A stretch of 64,000 nucleotides of DNA. Source: Chionoecetes opilio. Lineage: Eukaryota > Arthropoda > Malacostraca > Decapoda > Majidae. A model generated the notes under the pieces. It saw nothing but the letters and a program-made list of their open reading frames with translations, was not told where the DNA came from and searched no databases. Location: the NCBI GenBank assembly GCA_016584305.1, contig JACEEZ010013551.1, forward strand, positions 142,001 to 206,000, written 5' to 3'. The position numbers were made by a program, and so were the translations under genes. This document shows positions 52,342-63,153 of the stretch, in pieces (the stretch's first letter is position 1; the number at the start of each line of letters is the position of its first letter).

Positions 52342-53096
52342 CAGTGGTACCTTGGACTTACAAGTTTATTCGTTCATTGATCGAGCTCGTAACTCAATTT
52401 TCCCCATTGAAATTAATTGAAATACCATTAATCCGTTCTAGCCCCCCAAAAAACCCCCAATTTGTTTTACTGTAGCTATATGACTGGACTGCACTCACCC
52501 TCCACCATTTGCATTCGCCAGTGTTTACACTCTGTGTATCAGCTGTTGGAAACAGCTGTGGTGGAACTGCCGCTAAACGTACTGCTCTCACCCTCCGCCA
52601 TTTGCATTCGCCGGTGTTTATACTCTGTGTATCAGCTGTTGGAAACAGCTGTGGGTGGAACTGCCGCTAAACGTACTGCATTCACCCTCCGCCAGTGTTT
52701 ATACTCTGTGTATCAGCTGTTGTTAACAGCTGTGGGTGGAACTGCCGCTAAACGTACTGCACTCACCCTCCGCCATTTGCATTCGCCAGTGTTTTATACT
52801 CTGTGTATCAGCTGTTGGAAACAGCTGTGGGTGGAACTGCCGCTAAACGTACTGCACTCACCCTCCGCCATTTGCATTCGCCTGTGTGAGCACAACACAA
52901 CAGAAATGCTTCCATGGCGAGGTAACCACGTGAAGTGAACGAGTGAGACGCAGGATGCTGGGCGGATGTTGTGGCTTTCGCTGCGCCAACTAGCGGCAGC
53001 GTATCTGAAGCTCGCTCGTAAAAAGAATTGACCGAGCGACTGCTCGTAACTCGGAAAACTCGTAAGTTGGGGCACTCGTAAGTCAAGGTACCAGTG
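52342..53096. mobile_element. Tigger-type MITE (CAGTGGTACCTTGGACTTAC ends) with internal minisatellite
   Basis: Ends CAGTGGTACCTTGGACTTAC and, opposite strand, CACTGGTACCTTGACTTACG, with TA on both sides (52340-52341, 53097-53098). The left TA is shared with the preceding pogo-type element. More than half of the interior is a tandem repeat (52489-52890). No transposase. Confidence 0.85.
52489..52890. repeat. Minisatellite, about 94-bp unit, four and a half copies
   Basis: Units start near 52489, 52581, 52675, 52757 and 52850 with ACTGCACTCACCCTCCGCCA and contain ATCAGCTGTTGGAAACAGCT and GGAACTGCCGCTAAACGTAC. The third unit is shorter by a 12-bp deletion. The copies are very alike, which suggests recent expansion or homogenisation. 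Confidence 0.9.
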
Positions 53097-53098
53097 TA

Positions 53099-54029
53099 TT
53101 AAAATATTCAAGTGACTAATTGCACATGTAGATACATTTTATTTGCGGTTTTATATTACAGCCAACAGTCTCTTGCGTGACAAGATTGTTGTTGTTAGTT
53201 CCTCATCGTCTCATGGTCCTCCAAACTCAGTCGGCTCTTTCAAGAGTCTTATGTGGTATACACTTTCTTTTTCTCGACGAGCCAACCATGAACACACCCA
53301 GCCTTTTTTTTAGCTATTTGGCTCGGTACATTGAAAAACACATAAGTAAGTGTATAGCAGCGATGCCTGCCTGGGTGTCGGAGCCATGTTTGTTTTAAAC
53401 ACGGAAAAAACTGATGAATGGTGTGTTGTGTGACGTTGCAGTCAAAAGTTGTAAATTTTTTAAAAAAGTTGATAAAATAAATTGACAGAAATGCTGGTGA
53501 CAACGCCTTATGGATATTTTGGTATGTACGGAAACACATCGGCCCAGAATGCTGACGTCATGGAATGATGTGGGGCCCAGAATGCTCGCCCGAAAGCGCC
53601 CAACGGGGGTTTTTGTTATCTTCCCGGCAGCCATCTAGAGACTGCGCAGTTTTTTGCTAGGAGGGTCCCTTTTGGCTTTCACGCTAAGACAGGCATTAAA
53701 AGTATGGTGTGGGGGTGGTTCAGGAAGCCAGGGCGATAAGGAAAAGGGGAAAAAAAAGCGGAGAAACAGTGGGAAAGTAAAAAAACCCACCCCCCAAAAC
53801 CACCCACTCACTCAAATAAGGAATTAAAAAATTGATAAATCTTGTATCTAATTATTACTTTTTTTTGTATTGTGTAATGTTTTATTATAATTTCTTTGTT
53901 TTTAAGGGGTTGTCGAAAATGGGCAATGGGTAACTTTTCGCAAAGACAATGTAATTTTTTAAAATGGAAGTCCTTGGGGTTAAAAATTTTTGGGATTTTG
54001 GTTAATTTAAAAAAAAAAAAGGAAATTAT
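53099..54029. other. Unassigned sequence; right half low quality
   Basis: The stretch 53325-53400 resembles 51465-51535 (GTATAGCAGCGATGCC, GGGTGTCGGAGCCATG). From about 53640 swollen homopolymers suggest poor base quality. No gene recognised. Confidence 0.4.
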
Positions 54030-54171
54030 TGATTTATCTAGTTGTGTTTACAGGCCCCTGAGCTACACTCGTGGGGTCCCTTTTCCTGTATCTACTTTTA
54101 TCCATTCTTTCAATTGGTGAAATTTTATGTGCCGATTCACTTTTGTATTCTTGCTAAAGAAAAACTCCAAT

Positions 54172-54480
54172 TGACGTGCGGGGATTTTATGTAGTGCAGT
54201 GAGACGTACAGCAGAGTCACGCAAAAAAAAACACGCGTAATATTAGTGAGGAACAATGTCTCATAGGTACCCGTGGCGAGTACTTCCAAGTAGTACAGTA
54301 AGTGTATACCCGAGTGCGCCCAGATAACAAACTCTGCTCCCCCCGTAACCCTATATTTTTACTAGTAAAGAACTACCCGAATCTTGAAGTCCCCGGCTGG
54401 AACACGAATGAAAAAACGATACCAAAAAAATTCTAGAAAATGTAACTACCTTCATTTTTAGAAATTAGAATACCATAACA
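54172..54480 (-). repeat. 3' LTR of the Gypsy element
   Basis: Begins TGACGTGCGGGG and ends AATACCATAACA on the plus strand. It matches 58668-58974 through landmarks such as CGTAATATTAGTGAGG, GTACCCGTGGCGA and GAAGAACTACCCGAA with scattered indels. Confidence 0.85.
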
Positions 54481-54599
54481 TCTCCCTGACAGCCTGAGAC
54501 CCTCTCAAGGCGTCCCGTATATGATATATCTGGCGGGGTTTTCCGCGTCCGTTTGACTCGGGGGGTTTTTTGGCCCATACTCCTCCCCCGGTACTGAAA

Positions 54600-56790
54600 T
54601 CGCACCCTTTTCTCAGCTTTTTGAGATACTCCCAACTCCGCTCTTCCCTCCCGCACCCCTTCAACTCCATCGGGGGTCATTATGTGGAGATCTCACCCTT
54701 TTCCCCCGGGTTTTCAGAGTCCACCTCGACGTATATCGGGGTCGTAGCTGCTCAGAGGACGTCCCCCATACAGGCCCCTTCGGTAAAACCCTTTTACGGG
54801 AGACTGCGGTTTCCCAAACTGCTTCACGACGATCGGCACCCGCGGGCTTTTTGTCTCGTCTTGGGGCCGCAGTAGACGCAGAAAGGGACCCCTACTTCGT
54901 ACAAGCTGGAAAATCGGGCTACATGGCACCCCACATCACGGGGAAGCCTGGCGACCCCCTTAATTTGCTTTCCTTGAGCCACAGGGGCTGGAGATGGTAG
55001 TAGGCTGTCAATCCGATGCGCATCTGACGATTGTTAAAGTAGTTCACTTGGGTGAAAATCCACTTAAGTTGGTGTGCGCCTGTACTGCTTTAAAATCCTG
55101 TAAGGCAGCTTTTGGCGGTAGCGAAGTTTTTCTCAGCGCCGCTTGAAGGTCTAAATCAGGATTCCGCAGCACCATTAGTTGCTGGAATATGGTGCCCCCT
55201 CAAGTGATGATGCTTCGTTCCTTGCACCAACCCTGGAACTCTTCGTGGGGAAAAATGAAGCATTGTCAGTTACCAGCGTGTGGTAACCGAAGGGGAAAAG
55301 TCCTGCCCCCATAGATAAATTGTTGCCTTGGCTGATATAGACGGTAGATAACGGGGATAAGAATAAGCACCGCCCCACCCCCCGTTGAAATATAAAATAT
55401 GGCAGATAGAGGGTAAACCCTCCATGGCTTTTCGGGCACATCCATGGGTGTATTGGGCGGGCTTCCAGGTTTTTTTTCTGGTGCTGGGCAAATGAGAACA
55501 GTTGCGGGAAGTTTTTCCAATATCACGATAAATTTTCGGCCGTATACAGCTGTTGAGCCAGCTGCTTCATTCGTTGCTCCCAAAGGTCCGAGATGTAGGC
55601 TGGAGAACATATCACAGGGGCCGCGGAAATCCCACTCGGGACCATCAGAAAGGCTTGTTGCTCGTTGACAGTGAACCGCCGACCTCTAAAATTCCCACTT
55701 GTTTTCTTTGTTTTCCCTCCTCCGGGTGGCCAACCTTCTCGAAAATGCCGCATGATCTTGATACCATTTTGCCCTTTTGGGCTGACTCCTTCTGCAGTGT
55801 CGTCGCGTTTGTAGCTTGTTGGGTGTTTTTCATGTTGATGGCCAAATCGTGTCCACATCATTGTCACCTTCCTCCCCATCAAAACAGGAGTCAGCCCCGG
55901 TAGGGAAGGCGATTAAAAGCTCCCATTTCCCCGTGGGGGGCAGTTTTCCCTATATTCGTGGAAAGTGTGCTATTAATTAATGCCCATCGAGCCACCCGGG
56001 TACAGCGAGGGCGGGAGAGCTTTGGTTGGTCCAAACAACGCAAGTAGAGGTTTATGATCAGTTACCGCACGAGTGTCGCCCGTAGGATACGGTTGAATTT
56101 TTTGCAATGCGAAGGCCGAGACTAAAGCCTTTTTTTTTTTATTTGGGCTGTAATTGCATTGCCTTTGAGTCTTAGACATGTTGGCAAACAGCGCTCACTA
56201 CCATCAAATACGGGGGGAACAGCCAGCCCGGATCCCACTTTGAAGCATCGCATGAAAATTTCCAAAGGGGGAGGACTGACAAAGTGGACCAACAAGTATC
56301 CGTGATAGTATTCCTTTTAGGCTCTGGAAGGAATTTTGCTCTTCGCACCCATTCCCTGTAGAATCTTTCCCGGGGGGCGAGCAGGGGTTCTGTCAGGTAG
56401 CCAATCCCCGGGAGGGAACTTTCCGTAGAATTTTACAGATCCTGGAAAAACGAAGGCTCGTGCTCGTTGGGGCGGGCATCTTGATGACGTCTCCACTTTG
56501 GTTCCCCCCTTAGCAACTCCTCCGGTAAAAACCTGTCCCAGATACTCGATCTGGGGCTCAGCAAAAAGGCACTTTTGCGACGACAATGTACGTAGTCCAT
56601 TTGCTCCCCACGGTGAAATAACCCGGGGATTCCTTAGTGCCCGGCATTCAATCCGCTTACCGTATATCATCCAGATATACGCAACTCCGGGAAGGCATTG
56701 TCGTGCTCCCTTTTTTTTTTTGAAAATATCCTGGTGCAGAAGTTCCAAAACGGGAGACGCATCTGCAGTAGTACTCCTCGTGCGTAATTA
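54600..56790 (-). pseudogene. Gypsy pol remnant: RT, RNase H, integrase
   Basis: RT fragments: PGVAYIW, ANGLRTLSSQKCLFAEPQIE, YLGQVFTGGVAKGGTKVE and VKFYGKFPPG. RNase H fragment: SAFALQKIQPYPTGDTRA, VTDHKPLLALFGPTKALP; the TDHKPLL box is typical of Gypsy RNase H. Integrase fragments: RGRRFTVNEQQAFLMV and CPAPEKKPGS with PEKPWRVYPL, the linker before the integrase core. At least one frameshift lies in every domain. Active-site residues cannot be judged at this quality. Confidence 0.75.
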
Positions 56791-58667
56791 GTGCGAGTTT
56801 TCGTTTACTGTCAGGGCCCAACTTGATTTTGGGTTTTATGATCGGCCAAATCTATCTTGGTGAAACTATCCACCTCCCAGCTTTTCGCATCAAGTCCCAA
56901 GGGAGAGGCATCGATGACGGTGAGGCTCCCCTGCTGGGGGACAGTCATGGTAGTCCCCACACCGTATCCTGGGCTTCACCTGCCCCCGGAAGCATAGCCT
57001 TTCGCACCGTACCACTGGGTTCCCAAGGCGTTAAATTTTACAGGTTTTTCCCGACACTCGTGGATTACCTGCATTGTAGGGTTTGGCCAATCTTTGAATG
57101 CAAATGGTACAGACCTTGGGTTGTAGAAAATTGGCTGGGCATTTTGCTTAAAGGACTTTCCCGTTCGAAGTCTTTAACCCTTCCCGTTTGGCTTGAACAA
57201 TCGGGGGGGACTCACCTCCTGAAAGCCTTTTTTGTAGTGATTGTCTGGCTGGGTCGTTTAAATGTGTAAAAGAATTCTTCCTTTTGCTGACCCCCCCAGG
57301 GGAAATTTAAGACCTTGTCCAAAGAGATTCGCATTTCAGCAATGGGGTCCCTTCCCACAGGTTTTAGATTAGGGACTGAAAAACACATGAAAGGGAAGAT
57401 GCCTCCTGGGTTTGAACGACGACTTTGCGTAGTCATGAAATTACCCAAAATGGCATTGTGTTTTGCTCGCTGATTCATCGCACAGAAAGTCTTTCAACGC
57501 CGGGTTTTCCCCAACTGTGTCCATATCTTCGTGGATGGAAGTTTCCTCCGGTGCCCGTTCCAGCTCCCCCCACACGAGTCCCTGTATGTGATGGGAACTT
57601 TCCCGTTGGGGACTTGGCATCTCCATGGAAATTCCTGGATAGCTTGGATGATATGCTTCACTTCACCATCTTTTCCTGCCGCTCTTTTTTTATGCACAAA
57701 CTTTTCAGTGCCCTTTTTAACTTGGAAAGCGCCAAAAAAGCACCTTGAACCTCATAGGGGGAGCTTTGGGCCCCACTTTCCCACCGGTACACTTAACACC
57801 TCCTTACGACTTTGGGGACTTGGAGCGCTTTTTTAGTGCGACTGGTACTTGGGGACGGGTACTCGCGCCAGGCTGGATCTTGTTCACATGCTTTGGGAAG
57901 TGAACATACACGTTTCCTTCGCAACCTTGGCAGCATCCTCCATTGGTCGTGATCTGGATGGCCGGGTGAAGTTCATCATCATCCTTATTTTAAAAAGGGG
58001 GCCTTTAAAACGGGTTCTTGTTAACAGAAAAATGAAGCGGGTGCGTAGCGCCTCGGATAGAATAACTGTAGCAGCGTCTTTTCGAATACGGCGGCCAAAT
58101 TCCCGAAAAAGTTTCACCTGGCTTCCGTTTTCATGTCACTAAAAAACTTAAAACGCTCAAGAACATGACCCTTTTGGGGGCGAATGGTCTTTCATGAAGG
58201 CGAAAAAATTTCTTCATAGTTAGCTTTGATATCCCTTGGGGTGTCTGTTAGCGGGGAAATTTACCGCAACTTATCACAGTGGAGGACTGGTTGGTCAGGA
58301 AAACTTGTGCTTGCTTTCTTCACACACTGAATTTGCACCCTAAAGGGACAAAATCTCGCCAGTATCCTCCCCAGCTCAGCAGTTGAAACAAAAGGTGCTA
58401 ACAGGCGTAGCCGATGTTGGACACAAATCCTTGTTTTATGCTGTGTTGGTTTAATCACGGCTTTCATTTGCGCTGTTGGCTGTTGCTGCTCCACATCTGT
58501 TTCATCTGCTGTTTTGCGTGTGCATAAACTTTAAAAAGTTCCCCCCTCTCTGCCAACTGCTGGGTTTGATGTTTTGGGTACTGGGTCGTAAAACTTTTCC
58601 CTTTACGTATCCCCTCCTCTCGCCAAAAATCCCGTTGTATTCTTCCATGAAAGTAAAAAATCCCAGT

Positions 58668-58974
58668 TTACGTGCGGGGTTTTAGTGGCTTGAGACGTAA
58701 GCAGGTACACGCGATAAAAAAACACTTTCGTAATATTAGTGAGGGAATCAAAGTCTCACTAGAGTACCCGTGGCGATACTCCAAGTATGTACACAGTAAG
58801 GTACACCCCGGTGCGACCAGATAACTGACTCTGCTCGCCCGAACCCTATATTTAAATGTGAAGAACTACCCGAAGCTTTAAAGTAGCCCGGGTGGGAAAA
58901 TAATGAAAAAAATGATACCCAAAAAAGTTCAGTAAATGTAACACTATCATAGTTGTAATTTGAATACCATAACA
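58668..58974 (-). repeat. 5' LTR of the Gypsy element
   Basis: The partner of 54172-54480; its first two bases are TT instead of TG. On the minus strand it lies upstream of the coding region. A primer-binding site next to it was not identified. Confidence 0.85.
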
Positions 58975-59446
58975 ATCACCTCCTCATTTAGGTTCATTCC
59001 AAACTCTCATTTCTATGAAGGAAGCTGTATTTCTTTTTGTTGTTCAGGCATCTCCTTTTCCTATTTTTTTTTGTGTATGTCCTCTTGTTTTATCGACCTT
59101 CTCTTTTTTCCAAGTCTCTATTGTCTGTTTCTTCCATCTTAGTTATCAGCTAAAAATTGTTTTTAAGTCTCCTTTCTCTTCTCTGCTCAAGTGTTGGTAA
59201 CTTTATTTCCTTCAATCTTTCCTCATCAGAAAGTTCTTCTAGCTCTGGTACCATCTTGTTGCCATTCTCTGTATCCTCTCCAACTTTTTCACATGCTTCT
59301 TTTTATATGGGGACCATACAATGGCAGCATATTCCATTTTTTGTGTCGGATCATTGTAGTAATTATATTTCTCATCATATTTTTGTCCATGTAATGAAAT
59401 GCCACTAACTTTAAATTCAACATCCTGTATGTATCTCCAAATATTA

Positions 59447-61940
59447 CACTGGGGAACAAATTTTTGTTGAGTTAGGTCTGACACTTGTTATTAAGTAATT
59501 TTTGGGTGCTGAATCCAAAACTGATCTCAGTTTTTCTATCACGTCAAGTTTTTGAACTGTAGGGATTTTTTCGTTTTCTTAAAAATATGAAAAATACTGT
59601 ACTAAACAGAAAACAGTGCTTATTTTATAAAAAGTTGCAAATGTTAACATAAAATGAAAAATGAAAGAAATAGGCATGAATAGAATGTTTTATTTAACAT
59701 TATCATGTTTTTAGAAAGGATAAGGCTATAATTGTGTGCAGGTTAAGGTAAAATTTACGTTTGTAGCTTTGTCTGGAGTGTTCACTTGAGGACTACCCGC
59801 GTTTGATGCTCCAAAAATATCAGCCATCATATGCACACCCATCTACCCTGGTAACTTTTCTTCCAAAACCTTCAAATCTTGGTGAAATCGTTCACCTTGC
59901 TCGTCGCTAGCAGCACCAAGATTTTCCGAAAAGTTGGCAAATGGCTATGCAAAAAAATGTACTCATGTTGCAAACCAAGCGCTTTTTTAGCTCTCCAATA
60001 TTTTCCCTGAACAATTTCTGTGTAATTACTTGCACGTGGTATTTCCAAAAAAAGTTCTTGGGACGACGTCTTTGAATGATAGCCAAGCATTCTTTTCAGG
60101 TCTGACATAGTAACCACTGAAATGTTCATCTTTGATGAGCTGTCCATCATCAAAATTCATCAAATGATGAATTTGTGGACCATCAAACACACCGGCCTTG
60201 ATTTTTTCAATTGACCGGTCCAGGAAATGCCAAGATGATGAAATTCAAACAGTCGCCATCAGTTGACAATGCTTTTACAAATTGTTTCATGAGACCTAGT
60301 TTTATGTGCAGAGGTGGGAAAAATTATTTTCTTCCTGTCAACAAGTGGCTCATGTACAATGTTAGGATCTCCAGGTTTAAGATCAGATCTCGGAGCCAAT
60401 TCGTCTGAACCCAATGCTTCTCTCGAGCTCTGCTATCCCCACATACAGAGAAAGCAGGGATACTTTGTGTATCCACGTTGTTGACCAAGAAGGAAGGACA
60501 CCATTTTAAGGTCAACACAGATGATCCAATTGTGTTTGTCATATTGCAATAACTCAATGACTCTCTTTACATCTCCATATTCTTCACGAAGACAGACCGA
60601 ATGCCCAATAGGGACTGCGCCAACAATTGCCATTGTGTAGAAGGACACACTTCAAGCTCCGCTTTGAGCAAATCAATAAACAATCGCCATTCATTTGGAT
60701 TGTAGATTGAAAGCCCTAATTCCTTCAGTAAACCAGGAATGTTATGGCAAAACTACAAACCGTGGCACTTCGAAAGTACTGCAGAAATTTGTACTTCTCT
60801 GGTTCGAAAGTATGATACCTTCACTCCTTTTCAAGTATGTTTTTTTCTCGTTCAGTTCTTGATGTTTAGTATTTCTGAAGCTTTTTTTGGATAGGCCCAA
60901 ATCACGTGCTAAATCATTCAACTCGTGCTGATCAAATCCCCTACGAACTGAAACCTCGTGAATGTCAAAATCTGCATCATTGCTGTCACTGCGTTTTCAA
61001 AATCACTCAGATCTTCTAGAGGAGGTAGTTGTTTTGAAAACTGGCACTGGAATTTCAGCTGAATGAGGCATTGGTCTTATAGCTGACGGTAGATTAGGAT
61101 ATTCTATTTTTCTTTATTTTTCTTGTTAAATCCTGATGTTTTCACTAAACAAAAGTAACAGTCTGTGGAATGATCTTTTTGCTCTCGCCAAAACATGGGG
61201 ATACCAAATGCCAACTTTTCACGTGTTTTCCCTTTGGTCCACATCCGTAATCTCTCGACACCTGCTTGCACACTTTGTTTAGGGCCCATAGCTTGTCTTG
61301 ATCACCGAGTTTCACTTTAAAATATGCGAAATATGCTTGTTTGACAAATACGCTGATGCTTGCCCTTTTGACTTGGAATGGTGAAACTACCACATATATA
61401 GCAGGAGTCAGGGTTGTTTAGGCATTTACGACGAGACGTAGCAGGACAGACATGATTTGAAACAAAAGAATATATACCTATGTAAATAAAACACTAAGCT
61501 GGAATAGTTACAAGCTTTGAAAAAAAAAAAAAAACAGCATAAACGAAAAGAAATTCAATGGTATGTTTGTTACAGGTTAAGAGAAAAGCCATAACAAATC
61601 CTCCTAATTCCTACTATCCTAGCTTTCTGTTTTCAGATATTGATAAGTACTGACCTATTGGGAGCTGCACACACCTCTCACCGCACTGTCTCAATTGTAA
61701 CTGCACAAACAAGTTGCCACCCTAGCTCTCGATGAGCTCAATCGTAATCAGCTGGCAAGTTTTTTCTACAGCTCACAAGTGGAATTTTTGGGTTATCTGG
61801 AGGGTAAGCTGTGGGGAAAAAAACTTGACAAGCTAGAAAAAAACTGACTACAGATTTGGAATCAGCATGCCAATTTTTGTTCTAAATAAGCTCAAAAATC
61901 TAACTCAACAAATTTTTTTTCTTCAAATTGTTCCCCAGTG
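59447..61940 (-). mobile_element. CACTG-ended DNA transposon with TTA target duplication
   Basis: Termini CACTGGGGAACAAATTTTTG and, opposite strand, CACTGGGGAACAATTTGAAG. The subterminal 130 bp are also inverted copies (TTGTTGAGTTAG, GCTGA-TCCAAA, TCAGTTTTTTCTA, GTCAAGTTTTT). TTA is duplicated at 59444-59446 and 61941-61943. CACTR ends with 3-bp duplications are known for CACTA/EnSpm elements; TTA targets are also used by PIF/Harbinger. It encodes an orphan protein on the minus strand. It inserted into the coding part of a LINE. Confidence 0.75.
59872..61393 (-). pseudogene. Orphan zinc-binding, transposase-like protein of the CACTG element
   Basis: The minus-strand remnant reads in pieces: KQAYFAYFKVKLGDQDKLWA, then VERLRMWTKGKTREKLAFGI, PMFWREQKDHSTDCYFCLVK and TSGFNKKNKEK (a CxxC pair), VSVRRGFDQHELNDLARDLG, LSKKSFRN, IVGAVPIGHSVCLREEYGDV, KRVIELLQYDKHNWIICVDL, KMVSFLLGQQRGYTKYPCFL and CMWGDSRAREKHW, PPLHIKLGLMKQFVKALSTD and, further on, a HSHL stretch. 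I recognise this set of blocks from a recurrent unnamed arthropod/cnidarian protein family, not from a named domain. Its presence between inverted ends argues that it is the transposase or an accessory protein. Frameshifts and stops show decay. Confidence 0.65.
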
Positions 61941-62240
61941 TTATATTTATATGTTTTTCTGGTTGTAGGTTATTCTGCATTATCACTCCCAGGTCCTTTT
62001 CTTCATGAACCTTTGTAATTACTTCATTTCCCATTTTATAGGCCATTTATATCTTTTCGCTTTATCCAATTTCCTTCACATGACACTTATTCCATTAAAA
62101 TCAATTTCCCATCTTCTACGAATCTACACATTTATAGATCTTGTTCAGGTTATTTTGTAGTGTTTCATAATTTTATAGTTTTTTATTTCTCTTTAAAAGT
62201 TTTTGCATCATCTGCAAATAAACTAATATAACTAATATAT

Positions 62241-63006
62241 TTCATCAGTAAGCTGTAAACACTCGCATCAGCTGATCGGCATGCCAGTTGCTGTGGTTAC
62301 GACCTCGTGGTGGAACTTTGTGCTTTTCATTTGATATTTCTAATGGAAGTGCCGGGTGCCTATTTTGCTATCCACATTTCATTCTGGGTACCCCCTGGGT
62401 AGCAATTTCTTTAATAAGAACCGTTTTTTCTTGAAGTTACTTTTGCTTCTATCTTTGGGGGGTCGACTTTTGCGGCAAATATAGGCCTATACCTAAATTA
62501 ATACCTCAAAATTTTTGGGGTCACTAATACCCCCATGAACTTATGTTACCAGGCTGACATATATGGTAAGTTAAAAGGTGAAGGGGGAAGGGGGGTGCTG
62601 AGCAGGCAAGGAGGAAACATTTGGATAGGGAGAGGACGGAGGCTATTCCCAGGGTTCCCCTTTTGGGAAAAAGTTTGCGGGGGAAAAAAGGAATCAGAGT
62701 GATATAAGAGACAATTGAGCCCAAAAATTTCCCCCCAGGGAATGCAAGAGTTATAAAATTTTTGGATTGTCTCTTTTTCCTTATAAAGTTCTGTATTAGA
62801 CCTTCAGTTAGAATTTGGATTAAACAGATTTTCACTAAAACTTGGATTTTTTTCTTGTTAAAACCATTTGAACATGTTACTCTGGAATTCTGCATTAAAT
62901 ATGAATATAGTAAGACTCTGCTTAAAAATGGTATGTAACTACTTTCACTTTTTCATATGACCCAGTATTCCCAACATGTATAAGGAATTTTTCCCTCTTC
63001 ACTCAC
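62241..63006. other. MELK intron sequence, unassigned
   Basis: No named element. From about 62340 the sequence again shows swollen homopolymers suggesting low quality. Confidence 0.4.
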
Positions 63007-63153
63007 CAGATGTGTTTTCCAACACCAGCTCTGGGGCTGCATGGGCGGAGAACCACAGCAGGTAGCCAAACCGTGATCCATACCCCCCATGGGGTTAGCA
63101 CACATCCAAAGTCTTTTTAACTTCAGCGGGGTTCTCAAAAGTAACAGGTTCTC
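63007..63153 (-). CDS. MELK: MELK-like kinase exon: catalytic-loop end and activation loop
   Basis: Read on the minus strand, an AG acceptor precedes ENLLL (end of the catalytic loop). It is followed by a DFG codon set, CANPMGGMDHGLATCCGSP and an APEL-VLENTSG tail, then a GTGAGT donor. TCCGS-AYAAPEL is the activation-segment signature of maternal embryonic leucine zipper kinase, an AMPK-related Ser/Thr kinase acting in cell-cycle control. The DFG codons and the APE codons lie in different frames, so at least two single-base indels are present; this stretch looks poorly polished. The exon ends in phase 1 and joins the next exon (45380-45486) to give TSG-SEADIW, as expected for MELK. Exons for the N-lobe must lie above 64 kb. 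Family knowledge supports MELK over other AMPK relatives. Confidence 0.75.

Larger units (their letters stand above)
54172..58974 (-). mobile_element. Ty3/Gypsy LTR retrotransposon with both LTRs, low-quality sequence
   Basis: Two similar direct repeats bound the element: 54172-54480 (309 bp, TG...CA) and 58668-58974 (307 bp). The coding order on the minus strand is reverse transcriptase (about 56300-56790), RNase H (55973-56250) and integrase (about 54600-55900), the Gypsy order. The 4.8 kb length leaves no room for an env gene. The upstream gag/protease region (56800-58650) could not be resolved. Pervasive small indels break every frame; sequence quality probably contributes. No convincing target duplication was seen. 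It sits inside the minus-strand LINE of 54030-62240. Confidence 0.8.
54030..62240 (-). mobile_element. CR1/jockey-like LINE, minus strand, split by a Gypsy and a CACTG element
   Basis: Three LINE blocks share one orientation: 54030-54171 (3' UTR), 58975-59446 (3' UTR and C-terminal coding) and 61941-62240 (RT active-site region). The coding blocks read YTHKMEYAAIVWSPYKKKHV-type sequence (59239-59440: KMEYAAIVWSPYKKKHVKKL, ERIQRMATRW) and, upstream, FADDAKT with an LNKIYKW-DSWKMEFN-like stretch. Removing the Gypsy element and the CACTG element brings the blocks together in the correct order. Frames are broken throughout. Confidence 0.65.

Noticed and set aside
54172..58974. Endogenous retrovirus with an envelope gene
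   Set aside because: The LTR-to-LTR length of 4.8 kb is filled by gag-pol; no envelope-like frame or extra space was seen.
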